Below are positions 9,261 to 18,350 of a stretch of 64,000 nucleotides of DNA, in pieces (position 1 is the stretch's first letter; each line of letters begins with the position of its first letter). The stretch lies in assembly GCA_017936785.1 (NCBI GenBank), contig JAGBEV010000057.1, positions 1 through 64,000 on the forward strand, written 5' to 3'. Source of the stretch: Lachnospiraceae bacterium (GTDB lineage Bacteria; Bacillota; Clostridia; Lachnospirales; Lachnospiraceae). Made by a program: the position numbers and the translations under genes. Under the pieces are notes generated by a model, which saw only the letters and a list, made by a program, of their open reading frames with translations, was not told where the DNA came from and searched no databases.

Positions 9261-9303
9261 TTTGTTTTCTCCTTTAGTTTTGTTTTTGCGCAAGTAATGA
9301 GGA

Positions 9304-9439
9304 GAACTTTTTTCATGTTTACATGAACGAAAGTTCAACAAATACTGCGACAGTCTGGAAATCATGGGTTTCAGACTGAGGTCAGGAAGGTCTCGAACTG
9401 ACCGGTTTTGTTGTAAGTTTTTAGAATAGAGATTTACAA
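9304..9439 (-). promoter_or_regulatory. Structured 5' leader of queT, candidate preQ1 riboswitch
   Basis: Going 5' to 3' on the minus strand the leader holds four hairpins: TTGTAA/TTACAA (9411-9439), GGTCAG/CTGACC (about 9380-9403), CAGTCTG/CAGACTG (about 9351-9377), and a long GAACTTT/AAAGTTC hairpin enclosing TCATGT/ACATGA (9304-9336). Genes of the QueT family are often controlled by preQ1-sensing riboswitches. The presence of structure is seen here; the ligand and class are inferred. Confidence 0.55.
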
Positions 9440-9446
9440 CGTGGCT

Positions 9447-9475
9447 AGTGTAGCATAAAGAGAAGGAAAATGCAA
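9447..9475 (-). promoter_or_regulatory. SigA-type promoter for queT
   Basis: On the minus strand TTGCAT (complement of 9470-9475) and TACACT (complement of 9447-9452) are 17 bases apart. Transcription would begin about ten bases before the first leader hairpin. Confidence 0.7.
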
Positions 9476-9550
9476 CTAAAGGATGAAATATTCTGTCGAT
9501 AACTGCCGTTTCAAACAGATTAAATCTTTATAAAACCGCCTTTAAACACA

Positions 9551-9579
9551 TTGACTTTTGTAAAACCATATTTTACCAT
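9551..9579 (+). promoter_or_regulatory. Candidate promoter for zinc-ribbon gene
   Basis: TTGACT and TACCAT are separated by 17 bases, about 42 bases before the start codon at 9621. The -10 box is a weak match. Confidence 0.45.
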
Positions 9580-9620
9580 GAACATAACATTTAGTTTTAT
9601 AAATTATGGAGGGAATTAAG

Positions 9621-10031
9621 ATGGATTTTTTAAGTAAAGTATCTGCTAAGGCAGGAGAAACGTTTCAGACCATTAAAGATAGCGAAGTGACCAAAAAAGC
9701 AAAGAACTATGCGGGAATTCCCGGACTTCAGGTCCAGGTGGGAAAATGTGAGAGTCAGATAAAAAAAGCCTATGAAGAAATCGGTGAAGCATATTTCCAT
9801 GCCCATGAGCATGAAGAACAAAATGAATATGCAGAACAGTTTCAGTTGATCAAAGAAAATCAGAAAAAAATCGGACAGTTAAAAGCTGAAATAGAAGAAA
9901 AGAAAAAAGGCGGTGAAACCACAGCCGACGCAGCTCCCGGTTCAGTTTCCATTGAAAAAGTCTGTCCTATCTGCGGCAGGACTGTCCCTGACGATTCCGC
10001 CTTCTGCAACGTCTGCGGTCATCAATTTTAG
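9621..10031 (+). CDS. Zinc-ribbon protein with coiled-coil body
   Basis: This is a 136-residue protein. Residues 1-100 are mostly helical and charged (KCESQIKKAYEEIGEAYFH and QLIKENQKKIGQLKAEIEEKK suggest a coiled coil). The last 25 residues form a zinc ribbon with two CxxC pairs, CPICG and CNVCG. Such proteins are common and uncharacterised in Clostridia. An upstream in-frame ATG at 9606 is rejected because GGAGGG at 9608-9613 lies inside it and is well placed (seven bases) for the ATG at 9621. The gene is monocistronic and ends at a bidirectional terminator. Confidence 0.85.
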   Translation: MDFLSKVSAKAGETFQTIKDSEVTKKAKNYAGIPGLQVQVGKCESQIKKAYEEIGEAYFHAHEHEEQNEYAEQFQLIKENQKKIGQLKAEIEEKKKGGETTADAAPGSVSIEKVCPICGRTVPDDSAFCNVCGHQF

Positions 10032-10062
10032 TCATGATCATAGGAATATTTTCAAGATAATC

Positions 10063-10105
10063 AAAAAGAAGCTGAGTATTCATTATTAAATACCAGCTTC
10101 TTTTT
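10063..10105. terminator. Bidirectional terminator between zinc-ribbon gene and prs operon
   Basis: AAAAAGAAGCTG (10063-10074) pairs perfectly with CAGCTTCTTTTT (10094-10105) around a 19-base loop. The A and T runs serve both convergent transcripts. Confidence 0.9.
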
Positions 10106-10147
10106 CTATTTTGAAAATATAAGGAAAATCCAGCTGCCCCTTATATC

Positions 10148-11332
10148 CTAAACCTCTCCGTTCTTATACCTTGCCAGCAGACTCTGGATTCTGTCGCTTG
10201 GATTCAGCAGATCGCTGATAGAAGCGTCATGATTGAGCGTATCGATAATGTAAGCAATATATTTACTCATATCACAGTTGATATAATAAGGTCTTTCCAA
10301 CAATTCAGGAGTCTGATAGATCAGGTTTGTGGTCAGGATGTCATCAATGATACCATCTTCGTAAGCCTGGTCAAATTTAGCAAGTCCATTTGTAAACAAG
10401 CCAAAAGTTGCACAAATAAAGATACGGTTTGCTTTTCTTTTCTTCAATGCAGCAGCAACTTCCAATACACTTTCTCCAGAAGAAATCATATCGTCCACTA
10501 CGATAATGTCCTTGCCTTCCACACTGGAGCCCAAAAATTCATGAGCTACAATAGGATTACGTCCGTCTATGATCTGGGTATAATCCCTTCTCTTATAGAA
10601 CATACCCATATCCAGTCCCAATACATTGGCAATATAAATAGCACGGCTCATGCCGCCTTCATCAGGGCTGACTACCATCATATGGTCGGAATCAATGGTC
10701 AAGTCCTTAACATGGGAAAGAAGACCCTTAATAAACTGATAAGCCGGCTGCACGGTTTCAAAACCGTTTAAAGGAATGGCATTTTGTACTCTGGCATCAT
10801 GGGCATCAAAAGTAATAATGTTATCAACGCCCATGCTGACCAGTTCCTGAAGTGCAATAGCACAATCCAAAGACTCACGGGAACTTCTTTTATGTTGTCT
10901 GCTTTCATATAAGAAAGGCATGATAACAGTAATGCGTCGGGCCTTTCCGCCTACAGCAGCAATAATACGTTTTAAATCCTGAAAATGATCATCAGGTGAC
11001 ATGTGATTGGGATGTCCACATAAAGAATAGGTTAAAGAATAATTTGCTACATCTACGAGGAGATAGAGATCTGTACCTCTCACAGATTCTAAAATCACAC
11101 CTTTGGCTTCACCGGAACCAAAACGTGGAACCTTTGTTTTGATCAGGTAGGAATCCCTTTGATAGCCCTTAAATGCAAGGCTGTTACTATGGGCATTTTC
11201 ACGTTCTGTTCGCCAGTCAACCAGATAATTGTTGACTTTTTCTCCTAAAGCCTTACAGCCTTCCAGAGAGATAATTCCCAAAGAGCCTACGGGAATGGTT
11301 TCTAAGTTTCTCATTTCTTCACGCTTGGACAT
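10148..11332 (-). CDS. prs: Ribose-phosphate pyrophosphokinase (PRPP synthetase), long form
   Basis: This enzyme makes PRPP from ribose 5-phosphate and ATP in the cytosol, for nucleotide, His, Trp and NAD synthesis. The PRPP-binding loop DIIVVDDMISSGES is at about residues 280-293. The upstream catalytic region has ITVIMPFLYESRQHKRSSRES and NIITFDAHD. At 394 residues it is about 75 longer than the classical 315-residue bacterial enzyme, with an extended N-terminus and a longer C-terminal tail. It is the last gene of dnaD-dnaI-prs (22-base gap), preceded by GTGAGGA. PRPP also feeds pncB further along the window. Confidence 0.92.
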   Translation of the reverse strand: MSKREEMRNLETIPVGSLGIISLEGCKALGEKVNNYLVDWRTERENAHSNSLAFKGYQRDSYLIKTKVPRFGSGEAKGVILESVRGTDLYLLVDVANYSLTYSLCGHPNHMSPDDHFQDLKRIIAAVGGKARRITVIMPFLYESRQHKRSSRESLDCAIALQELVSMGVDNIITFDAHDARVQNAIPLNGFETVQPAYQFIKGLLSHVKDLTIDSDHMMVVSPDEGGMSRAIYIANVLGLDMGMFYKRRDYTQIIDGRNPIVAHEFLGSSVEGKDIIVVDDMISSGESVLEVAAALKKRKANRIFICATFGLFTNGLAKFDQAYEDGIIDDILTTNLIYQTPELLERPYYINCDMSKYIAYIIDTLNHDASISDLLNPSDRIQSLLARYKNGEV

Positions 11333-11354
11333 GATGAAAGATCCTCACTTTCTC

Positions 11355-12320
11355 TTATCTTGAAAATTTCTTTAGCATTCGTATATCTCGTCCCTCAAAT
11401 TTACAAAAAGTGAAATGACTGCTGACACGGGAAAAAATTCTTTCCGAGTAACGTCTGTTCAGTTCATCCAAAGTCAGGTTCGTAGAAATCAAGGTAGCCT
11501 TTTTTAATAAATCCCTGTTATTCAGACAGGTAAATAAATCTGCTCTTACTCTTTCGCTGATAGCCTCTGTTCCTAGATCATCAATGATCAGCAGATCACA
11601 CTGGTTAATTTCCTCCATAAATGAGAAATATGCTTCCCTGTCATCATTAAAGCGGAGATCCACCAGATTTTTAAATAATTTATCAGCGCTGCAATAGGTT
11701 ACAGAATAGCCTTTTTCCATCAGTTCCTTAGCAATACAACAGGATAAAAAAGTTTTACCAGTACCAACATTACCATAAAATACAAGATTTTGGTAGTCCG
11801 AGTTGAAATTTCCTGTAAAATTTTTGCTGATGTTTAAAGCGTTGGAATAAGAAGCAGCTTCTGCTTCATTGAAATATTCAAAAGAAAGGGTGTCAAAATT
11901 CTGCACCGTAATTAAGTCAAAAATACCGGACTGCTCAAATAAAAGTCTTGTCTGTGCTTCCACAAAGCAGGAACATTTTGTACGGCTTTCCGGAAGAAAG
12001 CCTGTATCGTGACATTTCTCACAGGAATATATGGGAGCAAGATAATCCTTGGGATATCCTCCATCTGTTAAGAGCCGGTCTCTTTTATCTATCAGCAGAT
12101 CTTCCTGGGATCGGATGATGGTCAATGCCTCACTATCCTGGTCCAGACTGGCCTGCATGTGTCTCATGCGGAGTGTGCGAAGTTCATCCTCTACATCAAA
12201 ATATGCAGGGATTTTTTGGTGGACTTCATCAGCACGTTCCATTTGGAGTCTGTGGTTATTCAAACGGATGCTGTCATATTTCTCCATGATGGAGTCGAAT
12301 TGCTTGTTGCTTAAACCCAT
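11355..12320 (-). CDS. dnaI: DnaI/DnaC-like helicase-loader ATPase
   Basis: This 321-residue AAA+ protein has Walker A GNVGTGKTF at about residues 182-190, Walker B CDLLIIDDLGTE at about 246-257, and the sensor-type ending STNLTLDELNRRYSERIFSR. An N-terminal zinc-binding motif CEKCHDTG...CSCF (about 98-118) matches the helicase-interaction domain of DnaI. It loads the replicative helicase during initiation and restart. The gene follows the DnaD-domain gene by 24 bases, the normal Firmicute partner. AGAGGTAGC precedes the ATG. Confidence 0.92.
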   Translation of the reverse strand: MGLSNKQFDSIMEKYDSIRLNNHRLQMERADEVHQKIPAYFDVEDELRTLRMRHMQASLDQDSEALTIIRSQEDLLIDKRDRLLTDGGYPKDYLAPIYSCEKCHDTGFLPESRTKCSCFVEAQTRLLFEQSGIFDLITVQNFDTLSFEYFNEAEAASYSNALNISKNFTGNFNSDYQNLVFYGNVGTGKTFLSCCIAKELMEKGYSVTYCSADKLFKNLVDLRFNDDREAYFSFMEEINQCDLLIIDDLGTEAISERVRADLFTCLNNRDLLKKATLISTNLTLDELNRRYSERIFSRVSSHFTFCKFEGRDIRMLKKFSR

Positions 12321-12344
12321 AATGCTACCTCTTTTGAGTGTAAA

Positions 12345-13424
12345 CTAATTGCTTAATAACATTTTCTCTAAAGCGTCATAGTCATAAGAACGCTGGCTGA
12401 AATCATTAAATCCTCCGTCCTTCCTGGCAGAAGGGCTGGGAGATTTTTGATAAGAAGCATCCAATGCATCAATATCCTTAAGATTTTTGACGTTTGCCTC
12501 ATGCCATTTGGTTAATATGGCATTGGTATATTGAAAACGGTTGTGGTCTGTAGCCAATACGGCACGTTCACAAGCCTTGAGAATAACCTCCGAAGAAAAA
12601 CCCAACTGCCCGGTCCATTTCTTTATGTAAGCGACCTCCGGTTCTGTAGGTTCGGAGCTTTTGCCCAGGGCACGCATGATGCTGTATACCTGTTTGTCAT
12701 ATTTTGTGGTCCGCAGTTTTGCCTGACGAACTGTAACAATATGCGCCTGTGCCCAATCCATGGCAACCTTTTCCATATAAGAAAACTGTTTCTTGCCCCT
12801 GCCTACGCAGTACTGAATCAGGTAATCGATCAGATCAATGGAAAATCCAAGGGTGTCATAAATAAAAAGCAGTGTCTCCAGATCGCTTCGGGAGAGCATT
12901 TTGCCCGTATACTGTTCTGCAATAAAGATAATCTGGGAAGTCTCATTATTATTCTGAAAGGCAGCCAGATCATCAGCAGAGAAAGGCATTCTTGCCGGAA
13001 CCGCATTCTTGGAAGCGGCAGCCTTGGCGGGTTTTGCAGTTTCTGAAACGGCAGCAGAAACCGGTGCAGGACTGCTTACTGCTGCTAATTTGGGCGTTAA
13101 GGGCACAATTTCAGCCTTAGGATTCATTGATGGAAAGGGGAGCACATGAACCGCCTTTAAATTCTGCTCGCTGTCATAATCCAAGGAGAGCAGTTTTAAT
13201 TTTTCCCAGTAACGAAGTGCGCGCAGCACGTCCTTTTCCGTATAATTAAAGCGGTCTGCAATATCGGAAATGCCAAAGGGCAGATTGGCGCCTGTCATAC
13301 GGATTAAATACAGATAAATCTTAATTTGGGCATCATTGGCGGATACCATATATTCATCAATAAACTGATTGGATATAATGGTAGCGTTCAATCCATGTTC
13401 CTCATAAACTGTTAAATGTGTCAT
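12345..13424 (-). CDS. dnaD: DnaD-domain primosome protein
   Basis: This is a 359-residue protein. The N-terminal winged-helix domain (about 1-95) includes MVSANDAQIKIYLYLIRMTG and FGISDIADRFNYTEKDVLRALRYWEKL. A low-complexity Ala/Pro/Lys linker spans about 120-150. The C-terminal DnaD/DnaB_2 domain ends in the YxxxIxxxW motif (YTNAILTKWHE, about 307-317). DnaD acts with DnaB and DnaI to bring the helicase to DnaA-opened origins and stalled forks. The track frame also allows a TTG start 21 bases upstream, but AGGTGATAAG immediately precedes the ATG at 13424. It heads dnaD-dnaI-prs and has a DnaA-box cluster upstream. Confidence 0.9.
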   Translation of the reverse strand: MTHLTVYEEHGLNATIISNQFIDEYMVSANDAQIKIYLYLIRMTGANLPFGISDIADRFNYTEKDVLRALRYWEKLKLLSLDYDSEQNLKAVHVLPFPSMNPKAEIVPLTPKLAAVSSPAPVSAAVSETAKPAKAAASKNAVPARMPFSADDLAAFQNNNETSQIIFIAEQYTGKMLSRSDLETLLFIYDTLGFSIDLIDYLIQYCVGRGKKQFSYMEKVAMDWAQAHIVTVRQAKLRTTKYDKQVYSIMRALGKSSEPTEPEVAYIKKWTGQLGFSSEVILKACERAVLATDHNRFQYTNAILTKWHEANVKNLKDIDALDASYQKSPSPSARKDGGFNDFSQRSYDYDALEKMLLSN

Positions 13425-13463
13425 CTTATCACCTGGTCTGTTCAATTCTTTAAAGCAAGTGAA

Positions 13464-13492
13464 AGTATAGCATAATCAAGTCAAAAATGAAA
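13464..13492 (-). promoter_or_regulatory. Candidate promoter for dnaD-dnaI-prs
   Basis: On the minus strand TTTCAT and TATACT are 17 bases apart, with the -10 box about 40 bases before the dnaD start. The -35 is weak. Confidence 0.5.
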
Positions 13493-13548
13493 TAGGAAAT
13501 TTTTCGTGAAGCCGCATAAATACTGGATTTGGAGACTTTTGTTCAAAT

Positions 13549-13711
13549 TGTGGATAATGTGGATAGCAGGTCCACATAATATAAAATTTTTGTCGATATT
13601 GTGGAAGAATCAAGGACTTTGTACTAAAAAATATAATGAGTTATGTAAATTAAAATATCCACAACAAAAAGTGTGTAATTTTTCACGCTGCGTTGTGGAT
13701 ATTGTGGATAA
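13549..13711. promoter_or_regulatory. DnaA-box cluster upstream of dnaD operon
   Basis: Compared with TGTGGATAA/TTATCCACA, perfect matches lie at 13549-13557 and 13703-13711. Eight-of-nine matches lie at 13558-13566, 13655-13663 (opposite orientation) and 13694-13702, and a seven-of-nine match at 13600-13608. The first two boxes abut and the last two overlap-abut in the same orientation. The region is AT-rich and has no gene. Confidence 0.75.
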
Positions 13712-15088
13712 TTATTTTTTTAAAAGATTTTCGCCGATATTTACAACATCTCCGGCACCCATAGTTATCAACAAATCACCTGGGGAATAATTTTTTTTCA
13801 AAAAGTTTTCAATTTCTTCAAAGGAAGGAAAATAATCACATTCGGTTCCAAGGTTCTGAATCTCCTTTTGTAAGGTTTCGGAACTGATTCCCAGTGTATC
13901 GGTTTCCCTGGCTGCATAAATATCTGCCAGTACCACATGATCCGCCGCAGAAAGGGCGTGGGCAAATTCAGGCAGGAAAGCCTTTGTCCTTGTATAAGTA
14001 TGGGGCTGGAAAACACACCACAGTTTCTGATGAGGATAATTCCGGGCGGCAGAAAGGGTTGCGGATATTTCTGTAGGATGATGAGCATAGTCATCAATAA
14101 TGGTTACACCGTCCGTTTTTCCCTTTAACTGGAAGCGCCTGTCAGTACCGTGGAAGTTTTCCAAAGCTTTACGCACATTTTCCATGGAAATGCCCAAAAT
14201 ATGTGAAAGCACTGCTGCTGCCATGGAATTGTATACATTATGCTCGCCGGGAACGCCTAAAGTGATTTTTTCACGGGTTCCTTTATGGCATAGATAATAA
14301 GTAGGTCTTGCCAGAGAATCATAGGTTATTCCTTCGGGATAATAATCGCAGGATGATGTCTTTCCATAGGTAACGATGCGGCATTTCAGACCATCGGTAA
14401 TTTCTGAGAGGTTTGGAATGTCTCCGTTAATGATCAATGTTCCATCTTCTGGAAGCAAAGATGCAAATTTTTGGAAAGAATGACGTATGTCCTGAATATC
14501 TTTAAAAAAGTCCAAGTGGTCTGCTTCAATATTTAAAATGAGGCTGATCTTAGGGTAAAAGCTCAAAAAGCTGTTTGTGTATTCACAAGCTTCAGTAACA
14601 AACAGGTTTGAACTGCCTACCCGGATATTGCCGTGGATGGACGGAAGAATACCGCCGATGGAAAGGGTAGGGTCGGAATCTGCTTCCAGAAGGATTTCGC
14701 TGATCATGGAAGTTGTTGTTGTTTTTCCATGGGTACCGCTGACTGCTATGGGAGTTTCATAATTGCGCATGATCTGTCCCAGAAGTTCAGCCCTAGTCAT
14801 ACAGGGAATATGGTGTTCTTTGGCAGCACACAGCTCCGGATTGTCAGCATGGATCGCAGCGGTATATACAACCACATCAATATGATCGGTAATGTTATGT
14901 GCGGATTGTCCATAGATGACGGATGCTCCCATTTCTTCCAGGTGGGTGGTCAGGGCGCTGCTTTTTGCATCAGAGCCGGAAACCGTAAATCCCCGGTCCA
15001 GTAAAACTTCTGCCAGCCCGCTCATGCTGATGCCGCCGATACCGATAAAATGGACATGGATTGGTTGATTAAAATTGATATGATACAT
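13712..15088 (-). CDS. murC: UDP-N-acetylmuramate--L-alanine ligase
   Basis: This 458-residue Mur ligase has the usual length. The N-terminal Rossmann-type domain begins HVHFIGIGGISMSGLAEVLL, characteristic of MurC. The ATP loop is SGTHGKTTTT (117-126). The central domain has NIEADHLDFF, and the C-terminal domain contains DDYAHHPTEI and the FQPHTYTRT segment. It adds L-Ala to UDP-MurNAc in the cytosol, the first peptide step of peptidoglycan synthesis. Its stop codon abuts the last DnaA box, so it lies upstream of dnaD on the same strand. The 287-base gap and the separate dnaD promoter suggest separate control. Confidence 0.96.
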   Translation of the reverse strand: MYHINFNQPIHVHFIGIGGISMSGLAEVLLDRGFTVSGSDAKSSALTTHLEEMGASVIYGQSAHNITDHIDVVVYTAAIHADNPELCAAKEHHIPCMTRAELLGQIMRNYETPIAVSGTHGKTTTTSMISEILLEADSDPTLSIGGILPSIHGNIRVGSSNLFVTEACEYTNSFLSFYPKISLILNIEADHLDFFKDIQDIRHSFQKFASLLPEDGTLIINGDIPNLSEITDGLKCRIVTYGKTSSCDYYPEGITYDSLARPTYYLCHKGTREKITLGVPGEHNVYNSMAAAVLSHILGISMENVRKALENFHGTDRRFQLKGKTDGVTIIDDYAHHPTEISATLSAARNYPHQKLWCVFQPHTYTRTKAFLPEFAHALSAADHVVLADIYAARETDTLGISSETLQKEIQNLGTECDYFPSFEEIENFLKKNYSPGDLLITMGAGDVVNIGENLLKK

Positions 15089-15132
15089 GGATACACTTCC
15101 TATTCATTATTCCTATTTCTTATTCTTTTTTC

Positions 15133-15161
15133 ATTATAACCATCTGGGGCAGAAAAACCAA
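15133..15161 (-). promoter_or_regulatory. SigA-type promoter for murC
   Basis: On the minus strand TTGGTT and TATAAT are 17 bases apart, with the -10 box about 45 bases before the murC start. The rest of 15162-15356 is AT-rich and shows no gene. Confidence 0.65.
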
Positions 15162-15356
15162 CTGTTATTTTGGCAGGGGTAAAAAAATTGTAAAAGGGGG
15201 AAAATTAGACAATTTTAACAAAAAATGGTACTAATATACCAGAATAAAAAAATGCCGTATGTGCAATTTAACGGAAAAAATGCACAAAAGAAAAAAGAAT
15301 TTGTGTATTTTTTACATAAACTTTCAAAAAATGGGAGAATTTATTTGTAAAAAATA

Positions 15357-15385
15357 TTCACTTTGCATAGATAGTATGCTATAAT
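15357..15385 (+). promoter_or_regulatory. SigA-type promoter for glgC-glgD
   Basis: TTCACT and TATAAT are separated by 17 bases, leaving a leader of about 75 bases before the glgC ATG. Confidence 0.65.
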
Positions 15386-15465
15386 CAATTTGTTATTTAT
15401 TAAAAAACATTCTTTTCGTAATATTGGGTGATTAGATATTTGGAGAGATAGCAAGAGGTGAGGAC

Positions 15466-16740
15466 ATGATTAAGAAAGAAATGATTGCCATGCTGTTAGC
15501 CGGCGGACAGGGCAGCAGACTTGGTGTATTGACAGCAAAGGTGGCAAAACCTGCCGTATCCTTTGGCGGGAAATACCGCATCATTGATTTCCCGCTCAGT
15601 AACTGTATCAATTCCGGGGTTGACACGGTGGGCGTGCTGACACAGTATCAGCCGCTTCGATTGAATACACATATCGGGATCGGTATTCCGTGGGATCTGG
15701 ACAGAAATATCGGAGGGGTAACGGTTCTTCCGCCTTATGAGAAGAGTTCCAATACGGAATGGTATACCGGTACTGCTAATGCAATTTATCAGAATATTGA
15801 TTATATGGATAGTTTTAATCCGGATTATGTTCTGATTTTATCCGGCGACCATATTTACAAGATGGATTATGAAGTAATGCTGGATTACCACAAGTCAAAA
15901 GGTGCAGAAGTTACTCTGGCAGCTATGCCGGTTCCCATGGAGGAAGCAAAGCGATTCGGTATTCTGATCACAGATGAAGACCGCAGGATCAATGAGTTTG
16001 AAGAAAAGCCGGAGCATCCCAGAAGCAACCTTGCCAGTATGGGTATTTACATATTTAATTGGAAAACCTTAAAAGAGGCTTTGATCGCAAATGCACAACA
16101 GCCGTCTCTGGATTTCGGTAAACATGTAATTCCGTATTGTCATGCAAAGGGTTCACCCTGCTACGCTTATGAATATAATGCATACTGGAAGGATGTAGGA
16201 ACTCTTCATTCTTACTGGGAAGCAAACATGGAACTGATCGATATCGTTCCTGAATTTAATCTATATGAGGAATACTGGAAGATCTATACAAAATGTGATA
16301 AGCTTCCGCCTCAGTATATTTCTGAAAACGGTGAAATTGAGAAATGTATCATTGGAGAAGGCACACAGATTTACGGAAAGGTTTACAATTCCGTTATCGG
16401 CTGCGGTGTTACCATAGGAGAAGGAACTGTAGTAAGGGATTCCATTATCATGAATGATGCAGTGATAGGTTTCGGCGGACATATTGAGAAAGCCATTATC
16501 GCAGAAAATGTTACCATCGGAGATAATGTAAACATCGGTGTCGGAGAAGAAGTGGACAATGATACCGCACCTCATATTTATAATCACGGACTGGTATGTG
16601 TAGGAGAGAAATCCGTTGTACCAAGCGGTGTAACCATTGGAAAGAATGTTGTGATTTCCGGTGTGACCGGTCCGGAGGATTATGAAGGCATGCAGTTGGC
16701 AAGCGGAAAATCTTTGATTAAGGCAGGTGACGAGGTATGA
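15466..16740 (+). CDS. glgC: Glucose-1-phosphate adenylyltransferase, catalytic subunit
   Basis: This 424-residue enzyme makes ADP-glucose, the committed step of glycogen synthesis. The nucleotide-binding loop is [15 protein letters not shown] at about 9-23, followed by [15 protein letters not shown]. The substrate-binding [12 protein letters not shown] and [11 protein letters not shown] segments are present. The C-terminal third is a left-handed beta-helix of hexapeptide repeats (e.g. [19 protein letters not shown]). The RBS is GAGGTGAGG. It overlaps glgD by four bases, indicating translational coupling of the two subunits. Confidence 0.95.
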   Translation: MIKKEMIAMLLAGGQGSRLGVLTAKVAKPAVSFGGKYRIIDFPLSNCINSGVDTVGVLTQYQPLRLNTHIGIGIPWDLDRNIGGVTVLPPYEKSSNTEWYTGTANAIYQNIDYMDSFNPDYVLILSGDHIYKMDYEVMLDYHKSKGAEVTLAAMPVPMEEAKRFGILITDEDRRINEFEEKPEHPRSNLASMGIYIFNWKTLKEALIANAQQPSLDFGKHVIPYCHAKGSPCYAYEYNAYWKDVGTLHSYWEANMELIDIVPEFNLYEEYWKIYTKCDKLPPQYISENGEIEKCIIGEGTQIYGKVYNSVIGCGVTIGEGTVVRDSIIMNDAVIGFGGHIEKAIIAENVTIGDNVNIGVGEEVDNDTAPHIYNHGLVCVGEKSVVPSGVTIGKNVVISGVTGPEDYEGMQLASGKSLIKAGDEV

Positions 16741-17855
16741 GAGCAATAGGAATTATTTTAGCCGGCGGTAACAACCACAGAATGGGAGATTTATCCAAAA
16801 AAAGAGCTATTTCGGCTATGCCCATTGCAGGAAGTTACCGGGGTATCGATTTTGCATTGAGTAATATGACCAATTCCCATATTCAGAAAGTAGGCGTATT
16901 TACCCAATATAATGCCAGAAGTTTAAATGAACATCTGAGTTCTTCCAAATGGTGGGATTTTGGTAGAAAACAGGGAGGTCTGTTCGTGTTCACGCCAACA
17001 GTTACCAGTGATAATAACTCCTGGTACAGGGGAACTGCAGATGCGATCTATCAAAACCTTTCTTTTTTGAAAGCCAGCCATGAACCTTATGTTGTTATTG
17101 CATCCGGTGATTGTGTTTATAAGATGGACTACAACAAAGTGCTGGAATATCATATTGCAAAGAAAGCAGATATTACAGTGGTATGTAAAGAGATGGATGC
17201 CGGAGAAAATGTAGATCGTTATGGTACTGTTAAGATGAATGAAGATTTCCGTATTGAAGAATTTGAGGAAAAGCCCATTGTAGCAAAATCCAATACGATT
17301 TCCTGTGGTATTTATGTCATTCGTAGAAGACAGTTGATCGAACTGATTGAAAAATGTGCGGAAGAAAATCTTTATGATTTTGTTAAGGATATTTTGATCC
17401 GTTATAAGAGCCTGAAAAGAATTTACGGCTATAAGATGACGGACTACTGGAAGAATATTGCGACGATTGAAGATTACTTCAATACAAATATGGATTTCCT
17501 GAAACCGGAGATCCGCAGGCACTTCTTTAGGGAATATCCGGATATCTACTCCAAAGTAGATGATCTTCCGCCTGCAAAATACAATGTAGGGGCAAAATTG
17601 AAAAACTGCCTGATCTCCAGCGGAAGTATCATTAACGGAACAGTGGAAAATTCAGTTATCTTTAAGAAGGTATTTGTAGGCAATAATTGTACCATTAAAA
17701 ATTCCGTTATTTTGAATGATGTATACATTGGAGACAATACCTACATTGAAAATTGTATTGTGGAAAGCCATGATACGATTCGTGCCAATTCGTATCTGAA
17801 AGGGGAAGATGGCATAAAGGTTGTAGTAGAACAAAATGACAGATTTGTAATCTAA
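16737..17855 (+). CDS. glgD: Glucose-1-phosphate adenylyltransferase-like subunit GlgD
   Basis: This 372-residue GlgC paralogue is typical of Firmicute glgCD operons. It keeps the overall fold (N-terminal [21 protein letters not shown]-terminal hexapeptide helix). The nucleotide loop is altered: the Gly-Gln-Gly-Ser-Arg of GlgC is replaced by GGNNHRMG. This fits the family role as a non-catalytic or regulatory partner that boosts GlgC activity. The start ATG overlaps the glgC TGA (ATGA). It is followed after 27 bases by spoVG. Confidence 0.93.
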   Translation: MRAIGIILAGGNNHRMGDLSKKRAISAMPIAGSYRGIDFALSNMTNSHIQKVGVFTQYNARSLNEHLSSSKWWDFGRKQGGLFVFTPTVTSDNNSWYRGTADAIYQNLSFLKASHEPYVVIASGDCVYKMDYNKVLEYHIAKKADITVVCKEMDAGENVDRYGTVKMNEDFRIEEFEEKPIVAKSNTISCGIYVIRRRQLIELIEKCAEENLYDFVKDILIRYKSLKRIYGYKMTDYWKNIATIEDYFNTNMDFLKPEIRRHFFREYPDIYSKVDDLPPAKYNVGAKLKNCLISSGSIINGTVENSVIFKKVFVGNNCTIKNSVILNDVYIGDNTYIENCIVESHDTIRANSYLKGEDGIKVVVEQNDRFVI

Positions 17856-17882
17856 TCTGCAGAAAACTAAGGGGGACACCAG

Positions 17883-18158
17883 ATGAATATTACTGACGTA
17901 CATGTGCGGAAGATCAGCCATGAGGGAAAGATGAAAGCAGTTGTATCCATTACTCTGGATGACGTATTTGTAGTACATGACATCAAGGTGATTGACGGTG
18001 AAAAAGGATTATTCATTGCAATGCCAAGTAAAAAAACAGCTGATGGAGAATATCGGGATATCGCACATCCCATCAATTCAGCAACAAGACAGATTATCCA
18101 GACAACTATTCTCAGAGCTTATGAGGACGCATTGTCCACAGAAGAGCCTGAAGTATAA
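17883..18158 (+). CDS. spoVG: Septation regulator SpoVG
   Basis: This is a 91-residue SpoVG protein. The conserved core is present: [30 protein letters not shown], then the signature [11 protein letters not shown] and YRDIAHPI. SpoVG is a small DNA/RNA-binding protein affecting asymmetric septation, capsule and virulence genes in Firmicutes. The RBS GGGGGAC lies nine bases before the ATG. Its location directly after glgCD, ending at a strong terminator, suggests co-expression with glycogen synthesis. That pairing is an inference from context. Confidence 0.96.
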   Translation: MNITDVHVRKISHEGKMKAVVSITLDDVFVVHDIKVIDGEKGLFIAMPSKKTADGEYRDIAHPINSATRQIIQTTILRAYEDALSTEEPEV

Positions 18159-18192
18159 GGGACTGATATTTCGAGAAGGTTAAACGAGGGTA

Positions 18193-18229
18193 AAAAAGAG
18201 GCTGGTGCCATTGGCATCAGCTTCTTTTT
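18193..18229. terminator. Terminator after spoVG
   Basis: AAAAAGAGGCTGGTGCCA pairs with the following TTGGCATCAGCTTCTTTTT (two mismatches), with A and T runs on both sides. Confidence 0.9.
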
Positions 18230-18350
18230 ACGGGAAATGTCGGTATTTGTCGATTGATGCTGGTGGACATAAATCATTTTTTATACTAATATTATTGTAT
18301 AAGAAACACGAAAAATGTCAAAGTATGAAGACGTTTTTCAATTTCAGATG

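Noticed and set aside
8772-9365. Longer start for queT at 9365
   Set aside because: The extra residues translate the leader hairpins and there is no Shine-Dalgarno at 9365, whereas AAGGAG is well placed for 9260.
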